This document shows positions 51,309-62,417 of a DNA stretch of 64,000 bases, piece after piece. The position numbers and the translations under genes are program-made. The stretch's first letter is position 1; each line of letters begins with the position of its first letter. The notes beneath the pieces were generated by a model, which had not been told where the DNA came from, searched no databases, and saw nothing but the letters and a program-made list of their open reading frames with translations. This DNA is from JAHEJE01 sp965216335 (lineage in GTDB: Bacteria; Pseudomonadota; Alphaproteobacteria; Rhizobiales; Aestuariivirgaceae): NCBI GenBank assembly GCA_965216335.1, contig OZ244154.1, positions 682,001 to 746,000 on the forward strand, given 5' to 3'.

Positions 51309-52118
51309 TCACCCCCAGGACTCGGGGTCCAGCCTGAAAAACTCTGCCATTTCCGCATAGACCTCGGGTTCTTCGCGCTTGAGCGCCTTGGGCTTTTCAA
51401 AGAACACCTCGACCGCCACCGCAAAGAACTCTTCCGGCCCTTCGGCGCCATAATCGTCCAGAACGGTCAAGTGACCGCCTTCGACATTGCGTAGATGGCG
51501 CTCGTAGGCAGCGCTGAACGCCCGCTGCCAGTCGGCATATTTCCGCCGTCCTGCCAGGACCGGCACACCATCGGTCTGGCCGGACAGGTCGTCGATCTGG
51601 TGGGCGAATTCATGAAACACGACGTTGTGTCCGTCGTCGTAGCGAAGCGCGCCCTTCTCGCTGTGCGCCCATGACAAAACGATGGGACCGCGCGACCAAC
51701 TCTCGCCCAGCCGCACCGTCCGGCTTTCGCGCACGACATATCCTTCATGCTCCTGCAATTTCGATGTGAAGGCGTCCGGATAAATCAGAACCGTGCTGAT
51801 ATTCTCGTACCAGGTGTCGCTGTTGGCGACCAGCAGACAGGCCTGCGCGGCAATCGACAGCTGCATCTCTTCGGTCACTTCCAAGCCGTTGCAGCCGATG
51901 AACCGGACCTGATCGAGAAACAGGTTGATCTTGCCTTCAAACCGACCGCGCAGCTCGCCCGGCAGCTTTGCAGCCAGCGGTACCTGCGCTGCAACGATGG
52001 CCCGCTGACGGTCGGAAAGCCCCATCGCCAGTAACCGCGCTCGGGCCCGCCGTTTCAACCACACCCAACCCCCAAACCCGCCCGCCACAGCAAGCAGCAG
52101 GAGAAGAAAATACATCAT
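51309..52118 (-). CDS. mtfA: MtfA-like M90-family zinc peptidase
   Basis: A 269-residue protein with an N-terminal membrane helix (MMYFLLLLLAVAGGFGGWVW) and a zinc-peptidase domain whose motif is NVVFHEFAHQIDDLSG (HExxH). The downstream acidic glutamate lies in GPEEFFAVAVEVFFEKP. E. coli MtfA cleaves peptides and binds the Mlc repressor; whether this one does is not known. The ATG pair at 52115-52118 is preferred because AGGGG precedes it. The E. coli protein has no such N-terminal membrane helix. Confidence 0.9.
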   Translation of the reverse strand: MMYFLLLLLAVAGGFGGWVWLKRRARARLLAMGLSDRQRAIVAAQVPLAAKLPGELRGRFEGKINLFLDQVRFIGCNGLEVTEEMQLSIAAQACLLVANSDTWYENISTVLIYPDAFTSKLQEHEGYVVRESRTVRLGESWSRGPIVLSWAHSEKGALRYDDGHNVVFHEFAHQIDDLSGQTDGVPVLAGRRKYADWQRAFSAAYERHLRNVEGGHLTVLDDYGAEGPEEFFAVAVEVFFEKPKALKREEPEVYAEMAEFFRLDPESWG

Positions 52119-52309
52119 CACCCCTAATAGCATGCCGGCGATGAAGTTTCCGCAAACCGCAGGCCCCGGTCGCTGGGAAGACGGCAAACAGCGGCATGTT
52201 TTGACGTCCACCTCATCCGATACCCACAGCCGCATCGCACCGCGCAAGTTGTTAATCCAATTGCGCGATAATCTGCAGCGCACCGAGCAAGCTTTCAAAT
52301 GAGGCCGAA

Positions 52310-52585
52310 TTGACGACATCACTGTTCAGCGCGTTTGCTTATGGCTTTTGTTTCCTGGCAGGCTCTTCCATCGTTCTGGGGCTCGCCTACCTGGCACCAA
52401 GGGGATGGGAGTTTTCGGACGACGAGGAAGAAGCGCGCAACATTCAGCATCAAATAGTCAAATCTTGGAAACCTATCGGCTTCTTCGGCGGCCTTCTGGG
52501 TGTGCTTTACTACGGTGTCGCACCCCATGATCCCGGACTGCATGCGATCCTAACGGCAGTTTGGCACCATCTGGGCGCAGCATAA
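52310..52585 (+). CDS. Small membrane protein of unknown function
   Basis: A 91-residue open frame with two hydrophobic segments, about residues 4-28 (LFSAFAYGFCFLAGSSIVLG, then LAYLA) and 57-68 (GFFGGLLGVLYYG), separated by an acidic stretch (FSDDEEEARNIQHQ). It starts with TTG, with GAGG ten bases upstream. No family recognised. Divergent from mtfA and followed by a 374-base non-coding stretch. Coding is likely but the start is uncertain. Confidence 0.55.
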   Translation: MTTSLFSAFAYGFCFLAGSSIVLGLAYLAPRGWEFSDDEEEARNIQHQIVKSWKPIGFFGGLLGVLYYGVAPHDPGLHAILTAVWHHLGAA

Positions 52586-52959
52586 CTTTTCCTCTAGGTG
52601 CTCTGTTTCCGAGTTGAGCCCACAATGACCGGTGCTGGGCAACGCTCTAATGTCAGCGTTCTTGGAAGCCTTTCTCGACTCGGTATCGTAACAGAATGCA
52701 ATCGTTTGAGGAGGCCACTCCTCTCGCGTGCTTCAGGTTCACATTTTCGCCGGACGGGGTTTACAAATCCCGTCCGGCGTGGGGACCGTGCCTAGCCAAC
52801 AGACGCGAAAAATCAGTCAGATGGGTCAATCATTTCTTCCTTTGATATCAACCCGCCCGCCATGTCCCAGAATGGAATTCTGGCGGCATCACTATCGCTA
52901 TTGAGCATGAGGCATGATAACTTTTGCGGGTAAGGATAGATGGTTCTGAGGAAACAGCG
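52586..52959. other. Gene-free AT-richer stretch with two hairpins, upstream of the globin gene
   Basis: No convincing open frame was found; a 65-residue frame at 52598-52795 has no initiation signal or sensible composition. Two strong stem-loops stand out: GAGGAG/CTCCTC with a 4-base loop (52708-52723), and CGCCGGACGGG/CCCGTCCGGCG, 11 perfect base pairs with a 10-base loop (52748-52779). Neither is followed by a T-run. A further palindrome lies at 52867-52883 and is listed separately. Confidence 0.6.
52867..52883. promoter_or_regulatory. 17-bp palindrome upstream of the globin-cyclase unit
   Basis: CCAGAAT and ATTCTGG flank the 3-base centre GGA, a perfect 7-bp inverted repeat 77 bases before the globin start codon. 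Position and symmetry suit an operator. It does not match the FNR-type TTGAT-N4-ATCAA or alphaproteobacterial LexA GTTC-N7-GTTC patterns, and the binding factor is unknown. Confidence 0.45.
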
Positions 52960-53322
52960 ATGAAGGCAACATTGTTTGACCGTTGCGGCGGTTTCGCGTC
53001 TGTGCATCAAGTGCTGTTGTCCTTTTATGACAGAATGTTGGACTCAGAAATTGTCGGACCGTATTTCGACGACGTCGACATGTCTGCCTTGATTGATCAT
53101 CAGACAAAATTCATATCACAGGTGATGGGTGGTCCAGCGGCCTATTCCAATGAAATACTGGAGCAGGTTCATCGCAACCTGGGCATCACACCAACCGCCT
53201 TTGAAGAGATGGCAGGGCTTCTGGAGCAAACGCTCGCTGAGTTTGAGTTCGCCGACGAGGATATCCGTATGGTCATGGCTGAAATCCGAAACCGTGAAGC
53301 CTACATTGTGACCAGGCGCTAG
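52960..53322 (+). CDS. Truncated (2-on-2) hemoglobin, group I
   Basis: A 120-residue truncated globin. The B-helix Tyr is in SFYDRML (Tyr23), the CD-corner Phe in GPYFDDVD, the E-helix segment DHQTKFISQVMGGPAAY carries the conserved GGP turn, and the proximal heme His is His71 in EQVHRNLGIT. This fits the group I (trHbN) family, which binds O2 or NO. ATG 52960 has GAGGAAAC upstream. The next gene, a PAS-cyclase, follows after a gap of 13 bases or fewer, so the two are surely cotranscribed. The region is visibly less GC-rich than its surroundings. Confidence 0.92.
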   Translation: MKATLFDRCGGFASVHQVLLSFYDRMLDSEIVGPYFDDVDMSALIDHQTKFISQVMGGPAAYSNEILEQVHRNLGITPTAFEEMAGLLEQTLAEFEFADEDIRMVMAEIRNREAYIVTRR

Positions 53323-53335
53323 ATTGCTTTCCGCA

Positions 53336-54397
53336 ATGGAACTAGATCTCAATGCATTCAACAAGTTGTTGCTTGAAACGGTCGGTGTCGGGTTAGTTAT
53401 CGCGACCTCCCCTGCACTCGATGTTGTGTTTCGCAACCAGCGCGTCGTTGAACTGTTCCCAGGTTTCGACGACGAGGCCGGAAACCTGTGTCAGCGGATT
53501 GAGGGTGTTGACGAAGCTGTGCTCGTTTCGGCGCTCGAGAAGCGGCAGAAATACCAGGTGTCCATCAAAGCGAAGACCGGCCGGCGCGCACGTGCGTTGT
53601 CCCTAACCGCCAACCCTGCCAGAATTGGTGAAAGTTCATTGGTCATCGTCGAGCTCCAGGATGATACAAAACTGCATGCGCTCGAGGCGATGATTGAGAG
53701 CTACTCCAAGATGGTCGAGCAGCAAAACCGGTTGCTGAAACGAGAAAAGGAGCGTGCGGAAAAGCTGCTGCTCAACATCATGCCGGAGTCTGTCTACAAG
53801 GAACTCAAGACGTTTGGCGCAACCACCCCCCAACGCTACGATGACGCCTCGATTTTGATGCTCGATTTCGTCGGCTTTACACAAATGTCTGTGGAGTACG
53901 ACCCTTCTACGATTGTCCGCGAGCTCAATGACATTTTCACCGCCTTTGACCGAATTGCAGAACAGCAGGGCTGCGAAAGAATCAAAACCATCGGAGACGC
54001 CTACGTTGCCGTAGCTGGACTACCCGAACCGTCAAGCGATCATGCAGAAGCAATCGCTCGCCTTGCATTGATGTGCGTTCGTTATCTCAAGCACCGAAAT
54101 GAAAACCAAAGGCTTCAATGGAAATGCCGGATCGGATTGGCGCCCGGCCCGGTGATCGGTTCGGTTGTCGGCATCCAAAAGTATGTTTACGACATTTTTG
54201 GACCGGGGATTAATCTAGCCGCCAGGCTCGAAGCGCAGGCTGATCCGATGGACATTCTGATTAGCGAAGAAATGTACCAACATCTTCGGGCGAAGTTTCC
54301 TGTCGAGGATCTCGGAGACGTGGAATTGAGAGGATTCGGTTCAAAGCGCGTTTACCGCCTCCTTGCCGCTGACGATCTGTCGGTTGATATCGAGTAG
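53336..54397 (+). CDS. PAS-linked class III nucleotide cyclase (predicted adenylate cyclase)
   Basis: A 353-residue soluble cyclase. Residues ~1-110 look like a PAS-type sensor, ~110-150 a coiled-coil signalling helix ending in LLLNIMPESVYKEL, the linker seen in heme-regulated cyclases, and ~168-340 the class III catalytic domain. Metal-binding Asp177 (LMLDFVGFTQ) and Asp221 (TIGDAYVAV) are present. Base-selecting residues are Lys217 and Asp286 (KYVYDIFG), the adenylate-type pair, with transition-state Asn293 and Arg297. A fully active adenylate cyclase is predicted. ATG 53336 is used; a TTG at 53324 would follow the globin stop by one base. Confidence 0.9.
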   Translation: MELDLNAFNKLLLETVGVGLVIATSPALDVVFRNQRVVELFPGFDDEAGNLCQRIEGVDEAVLVSALEKRQKYQVSIKAKTGRRARALSLTANPARIGESSLVIVELQDDTKLHALEAMIESYSKMVEQQNRLLKREKERAEKLLLNIMPESVYKELKTFGATTPQRYDDASILMLDFVGFTQMSVEYDPSTIVRELNDIFTAFDRIAEQQGCERIKTIGDAYVAVAGLPEPSSDHAEAIARLALMCVRYLKHRNENQRLQWKCRIGLAPGPVIGSVVGIQKYVYDIFGPGINLAARLEAQADPMDILISEEMYQHLRAKFPVEDLGDVELRGFGSKRVYRLLAADDLSVDIE

Positions 54398-54494
54398 GCG
54401 GATTTTTGTGGTTTGTCACCGTACGGCAACTGGACGACGCAACTCGGAGAATTTTTGAATGTCACCGGAATACAATTCCTGTTGAGTCTGGGCG

Positions 54495-57982
<3,488 letters not shown>

Positions 57983-57986
<4 letters not shown>

Positions 57987-58258
57987 TGCGGCACCACCTG
58001 AAAGTCCAGCAGCCGTTGCAGCATGGGTGACATGCGTTCGTCCGGCACCGGTTCGCCCTTGACCGTCCAGTCATACAGGTCAACGTCTTCGATCTGCAGG
58101 AGCGCTTCAAAGGCGTCCAGGGCCGCGTCATCCATGTCCGGCACATAGGCATCGGCAAACCGGCCGAGCATGATGTCCATCTCCTGCATGCCGCGATGCC
58201 AGGCGCGCCAGCGGGCCCGCTTGCGGCGCTCTTGCAGTGTGGGCTGAGACAATTGCAT
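57983..58258 (-). CDS. sdhE: Succinate dehydrogenase flavinylation factor
   Basis: A 91-residue SdhE (YgfY/DUF339) that helps attach FAD to the SdhA subunit. The signature RGMQEMDIMLGRFAD (RGxxE) is present, followed by DALLQ-type sequence FEALLQIEDVDLYDW. ATG 58258 was preferred to an upstream start at 58333 that adds unrelated residues. The stop overlaps the mfd start by four bases, the usual arrangement in Hyphomicrobiales. Confidence 0.95.
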
Positions 58259-58344
58259 TATACCGATCCGCGCAATCTTTCGGGGCCACTTGATAGTCAT
58301 GATCGGCAAGCCTGTCGATCCCTTCAAAAGCAAATCCAGCCAAT

Positions 58345-58935
58345 ATGACCATCGCCATCATCGGATACGGCTCCCTGATCTGGGATCTCGACGACCTCGC
58401 CCCGAAAGTTGCCGGCGACTGGCGGATGGGCGCAGGCCCCGCGATGCCCGTCGAATTCACCCGGGTTTCGCAAAAGCGCATACAGGCGCTGGTGCTGGTG
58501 ATCGAGAACGGCCTGGAACAGTATTCGCCAACCAGCTACATCGCCAGCCGGCGCGACCGTCTCGAGGATGCCAAGCAGGACCTGGCCGAACGCGAGCGCA
58601 CCCATCTCGGCCATATCGGCTGGGCAACGCGGGATGGCGATGCCCGCAGTCATCACGACGGCACGGCCGAAGCTGTCGTCAACTGGCTTGCGGGCACGAA
58701 TTTCAGCGCCGCCGTGTGGACCGATCTCAATGGCAACTTCCACGAACACACCGGGCGCCCGTTCAACCACCGGGATGGTCTTGAATACCTCAAGACCCTG
58801 ACCGGCCCATCGCTGGCAGAAGCCTGGCGCTACATCACCTACGCGCCCCCGCAAACCGACACCCCCTTCCGGCGCTTTCTGGCCGAAGACCCGTGGTGGG
58901 CGTCGCTGACCGGCGCGCACGGCGAAGAAGGCTGA
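58345..58935 (+). CDS. Gamma-glutamylcyclotransferase-fold protein
   Basis: A 196-residue protein starting MTIAIIGYGSLIWDLDDL, whose YGSLIW is the phosphate-turn motif of the gamma-glutamylcyclotransferase fold. ChaC/GGCT enzymes have a Glu later in the fold; GLEQY near residue 56 is a candidate, though its alignment is unsure. The substrate is therefore unassigned. It is 3 bases before recG and divergent from sdhE, so it is part of the recG transcript. Confidence 0.7.
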   Translation: MTIAIIGYGSLIWDLDDLAPKVAGDWRMGAGPAMPVEFTRVSQKRIQALVLVIENGLEQYSPTSYIASRRDRLEDAKQDLAERERTHLGHIGWATRDGDARSHHDGTAEAVVNWLAGTNFSAAVWTDLNGNFHEHTGRPFNHRDGLEYLKTLTGPSLAEAWRYITYAPPQTDTPFRRFLAEDPWWASLTGAHGEEG

Positions 58936-58938
58936 AGC

Positions 58939-61056
58939 ATGCGCCCGCAACGCCTCAATCCGCTGTTTGCCGGCGCCAGTTCGCTTACCGGTATCGGCCC
59001 CAAGCTGGAGCGTACGCTCGGCAAGCTGTTCGGGCGCGGCGAGGAGGCGGGCGGCCAGCCGGCACGGGTCATCGACCTGCTGTTCCACGCACCTAGCGGC
59101 CTGATCGACCGCTCGAACCGCCCGGCCCTGTCGCAACTGCCAGAGTTTGGCATTGTCACCCTGGAGGTGGAAATCGGCCAGCACCGGCCGCCACCGCGCC
59201 ACAACAAGCGGGTGCCCTACCGGGTCGACTGCTTCGACGACACCGGCAGCCTGTCGCTGGTGTTCTTCCATGCCTATCCGGACTACATCCACAAGGTGCT
59301 GCCGCCCGGATCGACGCGCTTCATCTCCGGCCGCATTGAATGGTTCAACGGCATGCCGCAGATCGTGCATCCCGATCACATTCTGTCGCCGGAAGAGTTC
59401 GCAAAAATGCCGCTCGTCGAGCCGGTCTATCCGTTGACTGCGGGGATATCGTCGAAGGTCGTTGCAAAGGCCATTCAGGCCAGCCTGGCAACGGCTCCCG
59501 AACTGCCGGAATGGCAGGACCCGGCCTGGCTCGGGCAGAAGGGCTGGCCTGGTTTCACCTCTGCCCTGGCAGCGCTGCACAATCCCACCGCCATTGCAGA
59601 TCTCGAGCCGGACCATCCCGTCCGCGCCCGCCTGGCCTATGACGAGTTGCTGGCCAACCAGCTTGCCCTGTCGCTGGTGCGCCTGCGCATGAAGCGGGCC
59701 AGCGGCCGCGTCGTGACCGGAGACGGGGCGAAGACCGAACGGATTCGCGCCGAACTGCCTTTCTCGCTCACCGGTTCGCAATCCCAGGCCATTGGCCAGA
59801 TCGCCGCAGACATGGCCAGACCGGAACGGATGATGCGCCTGCTGCAGGGCGATGTCGGCTCCGGCAAGACCATCGTGGCGCTGATGGCTCTTGCTACGGC
59901 GGTGGAAGCCGGTGCCCAGGGCGCGCTGATGGTGCCGACCGACCTCCTGGCCCGCCAGCACGCTGCCAGCCTTGCCGGCCTTGCCGAGGCTGCCGGCATC
60001 CGCATTGAGCTGCTGACGGGCCGCGAAAAGGGCAAGGCGCGCGAGGGCATTCTGTCGCGTCTGGGCAACGGTGAAACCGATATCCTGATCGGTACCCATG
60101 CGCTGTTCCAGTCCGGTGTCGAGTTCAAGGACCTGGCGCTGGTCGTCATCGACGAACAGCACCGCTTCGGGGTGCATCAGCGCTTGGCGCTGCAGGCCAA
60201 GGCCGGGGGCGGCACCGACCTACTGGTGATGACCGCCACGCCGATTCCACGCACCCTGTCGCTCACGCTGTACGGCGACATGGACGTCTCGCGCCTGACA
60301 GAAAAGCCGGCCGGACGCCAGCCGGTCGATACCCGCGTGCTGCCGATGACCCGGCTGAGCGAGGTCGTCGATGGTGTGGAACGCGCGATTGCCGCGGGTG
60401 CCCGGGTGTACTGGGTGTGCCCGCTGGTCGAAGACAGCGATGCCGTCGACCTAGTGGCCGCCGAGGATCGCTATGCCGCGTTGAGCGTTCGCTTCGGCGC
60501 ACAGGCCGGACTGGTGCACGGCCGCATGAAGGGGCCTGAGAAGGATGCGGTCATGGGCCGTTTCAAGGACGGCGATATCTCGATTCTGGTATCCACCACG
60601 GTCATCGAGGTCGGTGTCGACGTGCCCGAGGCCACGGTGATGATCATCGAGAATGCCGAGCGTTTTGGCCTGGCGCAACTGCATCAGTTGCGCGGCCGGG
60701 TCGGGCGCGGGTCCGGCCAGTCGCGCTGTCTGCTGCTCTACCAGGACCCGCTCGGCGACACCGCCCGCCAGCGCCTCAAGACACTGCGCGAAACCGAGGA
60801 CGGTTTCATCATCGCCGAGGAGGACCTGCGGTTGCGCGGCGCCGGCGAACTGCTCGGCACCCGCCAGTCCGGCACACCCGCCTTCCGTCTCGCCAATCTC
60901 GTCGACCATGCCGAATTGCTGCAGGCCGCCCGCGACGATGCCGAGTTGATCCTGACGCGCGACGACAGGCTGTCATCGCCCCGCGGCGAGGCTCTGCGGG
61001 TTTTGCTTTACCTGTTCGAACGTGACGAGGCGGTCAGGCTTTTGTCTTCCGGCTAG
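58939..61056 (+). CDS. recG: ATP-dependent DNA helicase RecG
   Basis: A 705-residue fork-reversing helicase. The N-terminal wedge/OB domain is followed by Walker A GDVGSGKTIVALMAL, the DEQH box (VVIDEQHRFGVHQR), TATPIPRTLSLTLYGD, STTVIEVGVDVPEA and the QLRGRVGRGSGQ motif. The helicase core and the TRG-like wedge are complete. Its last 23 bases overlap the convergent DUF502 gene. A GGCT-fold gene is immediately upstream. Confidence 0.98.
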   Translation: MRPQRLNPLFAGASSLTGIGPKLERTLGKLFGRGEEAGGQPARVIDLLFHAPSGLIDRSNRPALSQLPEFGIVTLEVEIGQHRPPPRHNKRVPYRVDCFDDTGSLSLVFFHAYPDYIHKVLPPGSTRFISGRIEWFNGMPQIVHPDHILSPEEFAKMPLVEPVYPLTAGISSKVVAKAIQASLATAPELPEWQDPAWLGQKGWPGFTSALAALHNPTAIADLEPDHPVRARLAYDELLANQLALSLVRLRMKRASGRVVTGDGAKTERIRAELPFSLTGSQSQAIGQIAADMARPERMMRLLQGDVGSGKTIVALMALATAVEAGAQGALMVPTDLLARQHAASLAGLAEAAGIRIELLTGREKGKAREGILSRLGNGETDILIGTHALFQSGVEFKDLALVVIDEQHRFGVHQRLALQAKAGGGTDLLVMTATPIPRTLSLTLYGDMDVSRLTEKPAGRQPVDTRVLPMTRLSEVVDGVERAIAAGARVYWVCPLVEDSDAVDLVAAEDRYAALSVRFGAQAGLVHGRMKGPEKDAVMGRFKDGDISILVSTTVIEVGVDVPEATVMIIENAERFGLAQLHQLRGRVGRGSGQSRCLLLYQDPLGDTARQRLKTLRETEDGFIIAEEDLRLRGAGELLGTRQSGTPAFRLANLVDHAELLQAARDDAELILTRDDRLSSPRGEALRVLLYLFERDEAVRLLSSG

Positions 61057-61795
61057 GCTTGCAGGCGGCAGTCTTCTTGACCGCCTTGCGTGGTTTTTGC
61101 GCTGGCTTTCTGACGCCGTGCTTCTTGACGATCAGTTCGGCCGCGGCATCGTCCATGCCCGGCAGTCCTTCGCCGTGGGCGATCTGCTTAGGTGTCACCA
61201 GGCCTGCGGAGATCACCAGCTTGGCGCCCTCTTCCACGGTCAGGTCGAGGATGGTCACCTCTTCCTTGTTGAGGAAGAACAGGAAACCGGACGTCGGGTT
61301 CGGCGTCGTCGGCATAAAGCAGGAATACAGCTTGCGGTTTGGCAAAAGGCCAATCTCTTCGGAGTCCAGTTCGCGCGCCACGAACACCACGACATGGCAG
61401 CCTCGGCGCGGATACTCGACCAGAGCGACGTTCTGGAAGTTGTTGGCACTGTCGGAGAAGGCTGTTTGGAAAATCTGCTTGGTCGCCTTGTAGATGCTGC
61501 GCAGCACCGGCATGCGGGAAAGCACGTTCTCCCAGAACGACAGGATCGTCCGTCCGACAAGGTTGGCCGCCAGCGCCCCCACCATGGTAATACCGATGAT
61601 GGCGAACAACAGCCCGACGCCCGGCACCGAAAACGGCAGATAGGTGTCCGGATTGTAGACCGAGGGAATGAAGGGCTTGACCCACTGGTCGAACAGCGAC
61701 ACAAACCACCAGGCAAGCCAGATGGTAATCCCAATCGGCGCGATGACCACCAGTCCGGCCAAAAAATAAGCGCGCAGACGCCGCCCAAACGTCAT
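61034..61795 (-). CDS. DUF502 family membrane protein
   Basis: A 253-residue membrane protein of the DUF502 family. Two hydrophobic segments (~12-33 and ~60-80) flank a loop; FSDSANNFQNVALVEYPRRG and TTPNPTSGFLFFLNKEEVTILDL are the family's conserved soluble part (read in parts). The function is unknown, and it is characteristic of the recG-glmS neighbourhood. The Lys/Arg-rich tail (KKHGVRKPAQKPRKAVKKTA) is longer than usual. Convergent overlap with recG. Confidence 0.88.
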   Translation of the reverse strand: MTFGRRLRAYFLAGLVVIAPIGITIWLAWWFVSLFDQWVKPFIPSVYNPDTYLPFSVPGVGLLFAIIGITMVGALAANLVGRTILSFWENVLSRMPVLRSIYKATKQIFQTAFSDSANNFQNVALVEYPRRGCHVVVFVARELDSEEIGLLPNRKLYSCFMPTTPNPTSGFLFFLNKEEVTILDLTVEEGAKLVISAGLVTPKQIAHGEGLPGMDDAAAELIVKKHGVRKPAQKPRKAVKKTAACKPSRKTKA

Positions 61796-61964
61796 ATATC
61801 AATCCAATTCCGTGCGAGAGCCAAAAAACCGGCCAAGTTCACTGCTTTACCAAATCCAGCGGCAAATGCCAGACCCTAACCAGTTTTGAATGAATGTGCT
61901 AGATGATGAATTCGCAGGCCAACCGGACGTTACCCAGCCACGGCAGGTCAGGACCTTTTCGTCA

Positions 61965-62375
61965 ATGAGTCACATTCAACCGGAGGGCACGCGGCCTACT
62001 CGGCTGGCGCGGCTGATCTATCTTGCCATCGGCTGGCTGTGCGTCGGGCTTGGGTCGATGGGCATCATCCTGCCCGTGCTGCCGACAACGCCGTTCCTGC
62101 TGGTCGCGGTTTGGGCGTTCAGCAAGGCATCGCCCGAGATCGCCGAGCGGATCCGCGCGCATCCGCGCTACGGCCCATACATCATCGCCTGGGAAAAGTA
62201 CGGCGTCATCCCCACGATCGCCAAGGTGGCGGCGTGCCTGATGATGGCGGGATCGTTCGCCTGGCTGGCTTGGTTCACCGATGCACCGGTGCCGGTGAAG
62301 ATCGCAATCGGACTGGGCCTGATCGCCGTTGCCGGCTATATCGTCACCCGGCCGAGTCGGATCGACACATCATGA
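61965..62375 (+). CDS. DUF454 (YbaN-like) small membrane protein
   Basis: A 136-residue inner-membrane protein of the DUF454 family. The segment YLAIGWLCVGLGSMGIILPVLPTTPFLLVAVWAFSKASPE (cited in parts: LPTTPFLLVAVWAF) is the hallmark: three hydrophobic segments with an LPTTPF motif. Function unknown. Start is uncertain: ATG 61965 fits family length; ATG 61890 in the same frame would add 25 residues. The downstream gap to the convergent SPOR gene holds a mobile-element remnant. Confidence 0.85.
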   Translation: MSHIQPEGTRPTRLARLIYLAIGWLCVGLGSMGIILPVLPTTPFLLVAVWAFSKASPEIAERIRAHPRYGPYIIAWEKYGVIPTIAKVAACLMMAGSFAWLAWFTDAPVPVKIAIGLGLIAVAGYIVTRPSRIDTS

Positions 62376-62381
62376 ACCAAT

Positions 62382-62417
62382 CTAGGGCCTGTGGACCTTC
62401 AGGGTTACAGGCCCTAA
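62382..62417. mobile_element. Collapsed remnant of the 274-bp element
   Basis: The 28 bases at 62386-62413 begin as the left terminal repeat of the element at 34 kb and end with its terminal ACAGGCC, as if an internal deletion joined the two ends. Flanks read CTAG and CTAA. The result can fold as a short hairpin (GGCCTGT/ACAGGCC, 14-base loop) and lies exactly between two convergent stop codons. Confidence 0.8.

Noticed and set aside
52598..52795. 65-residue open frame between the small membrane protein and the globin
   Set aside because: No ribosome binding site, no coherent composition, and it runs across the large hairpin.
58324..60177. 617-residue antisense frame opposite recG
   Set aside because: recG has all helicase motifs; the antisense product shows no family pattern.
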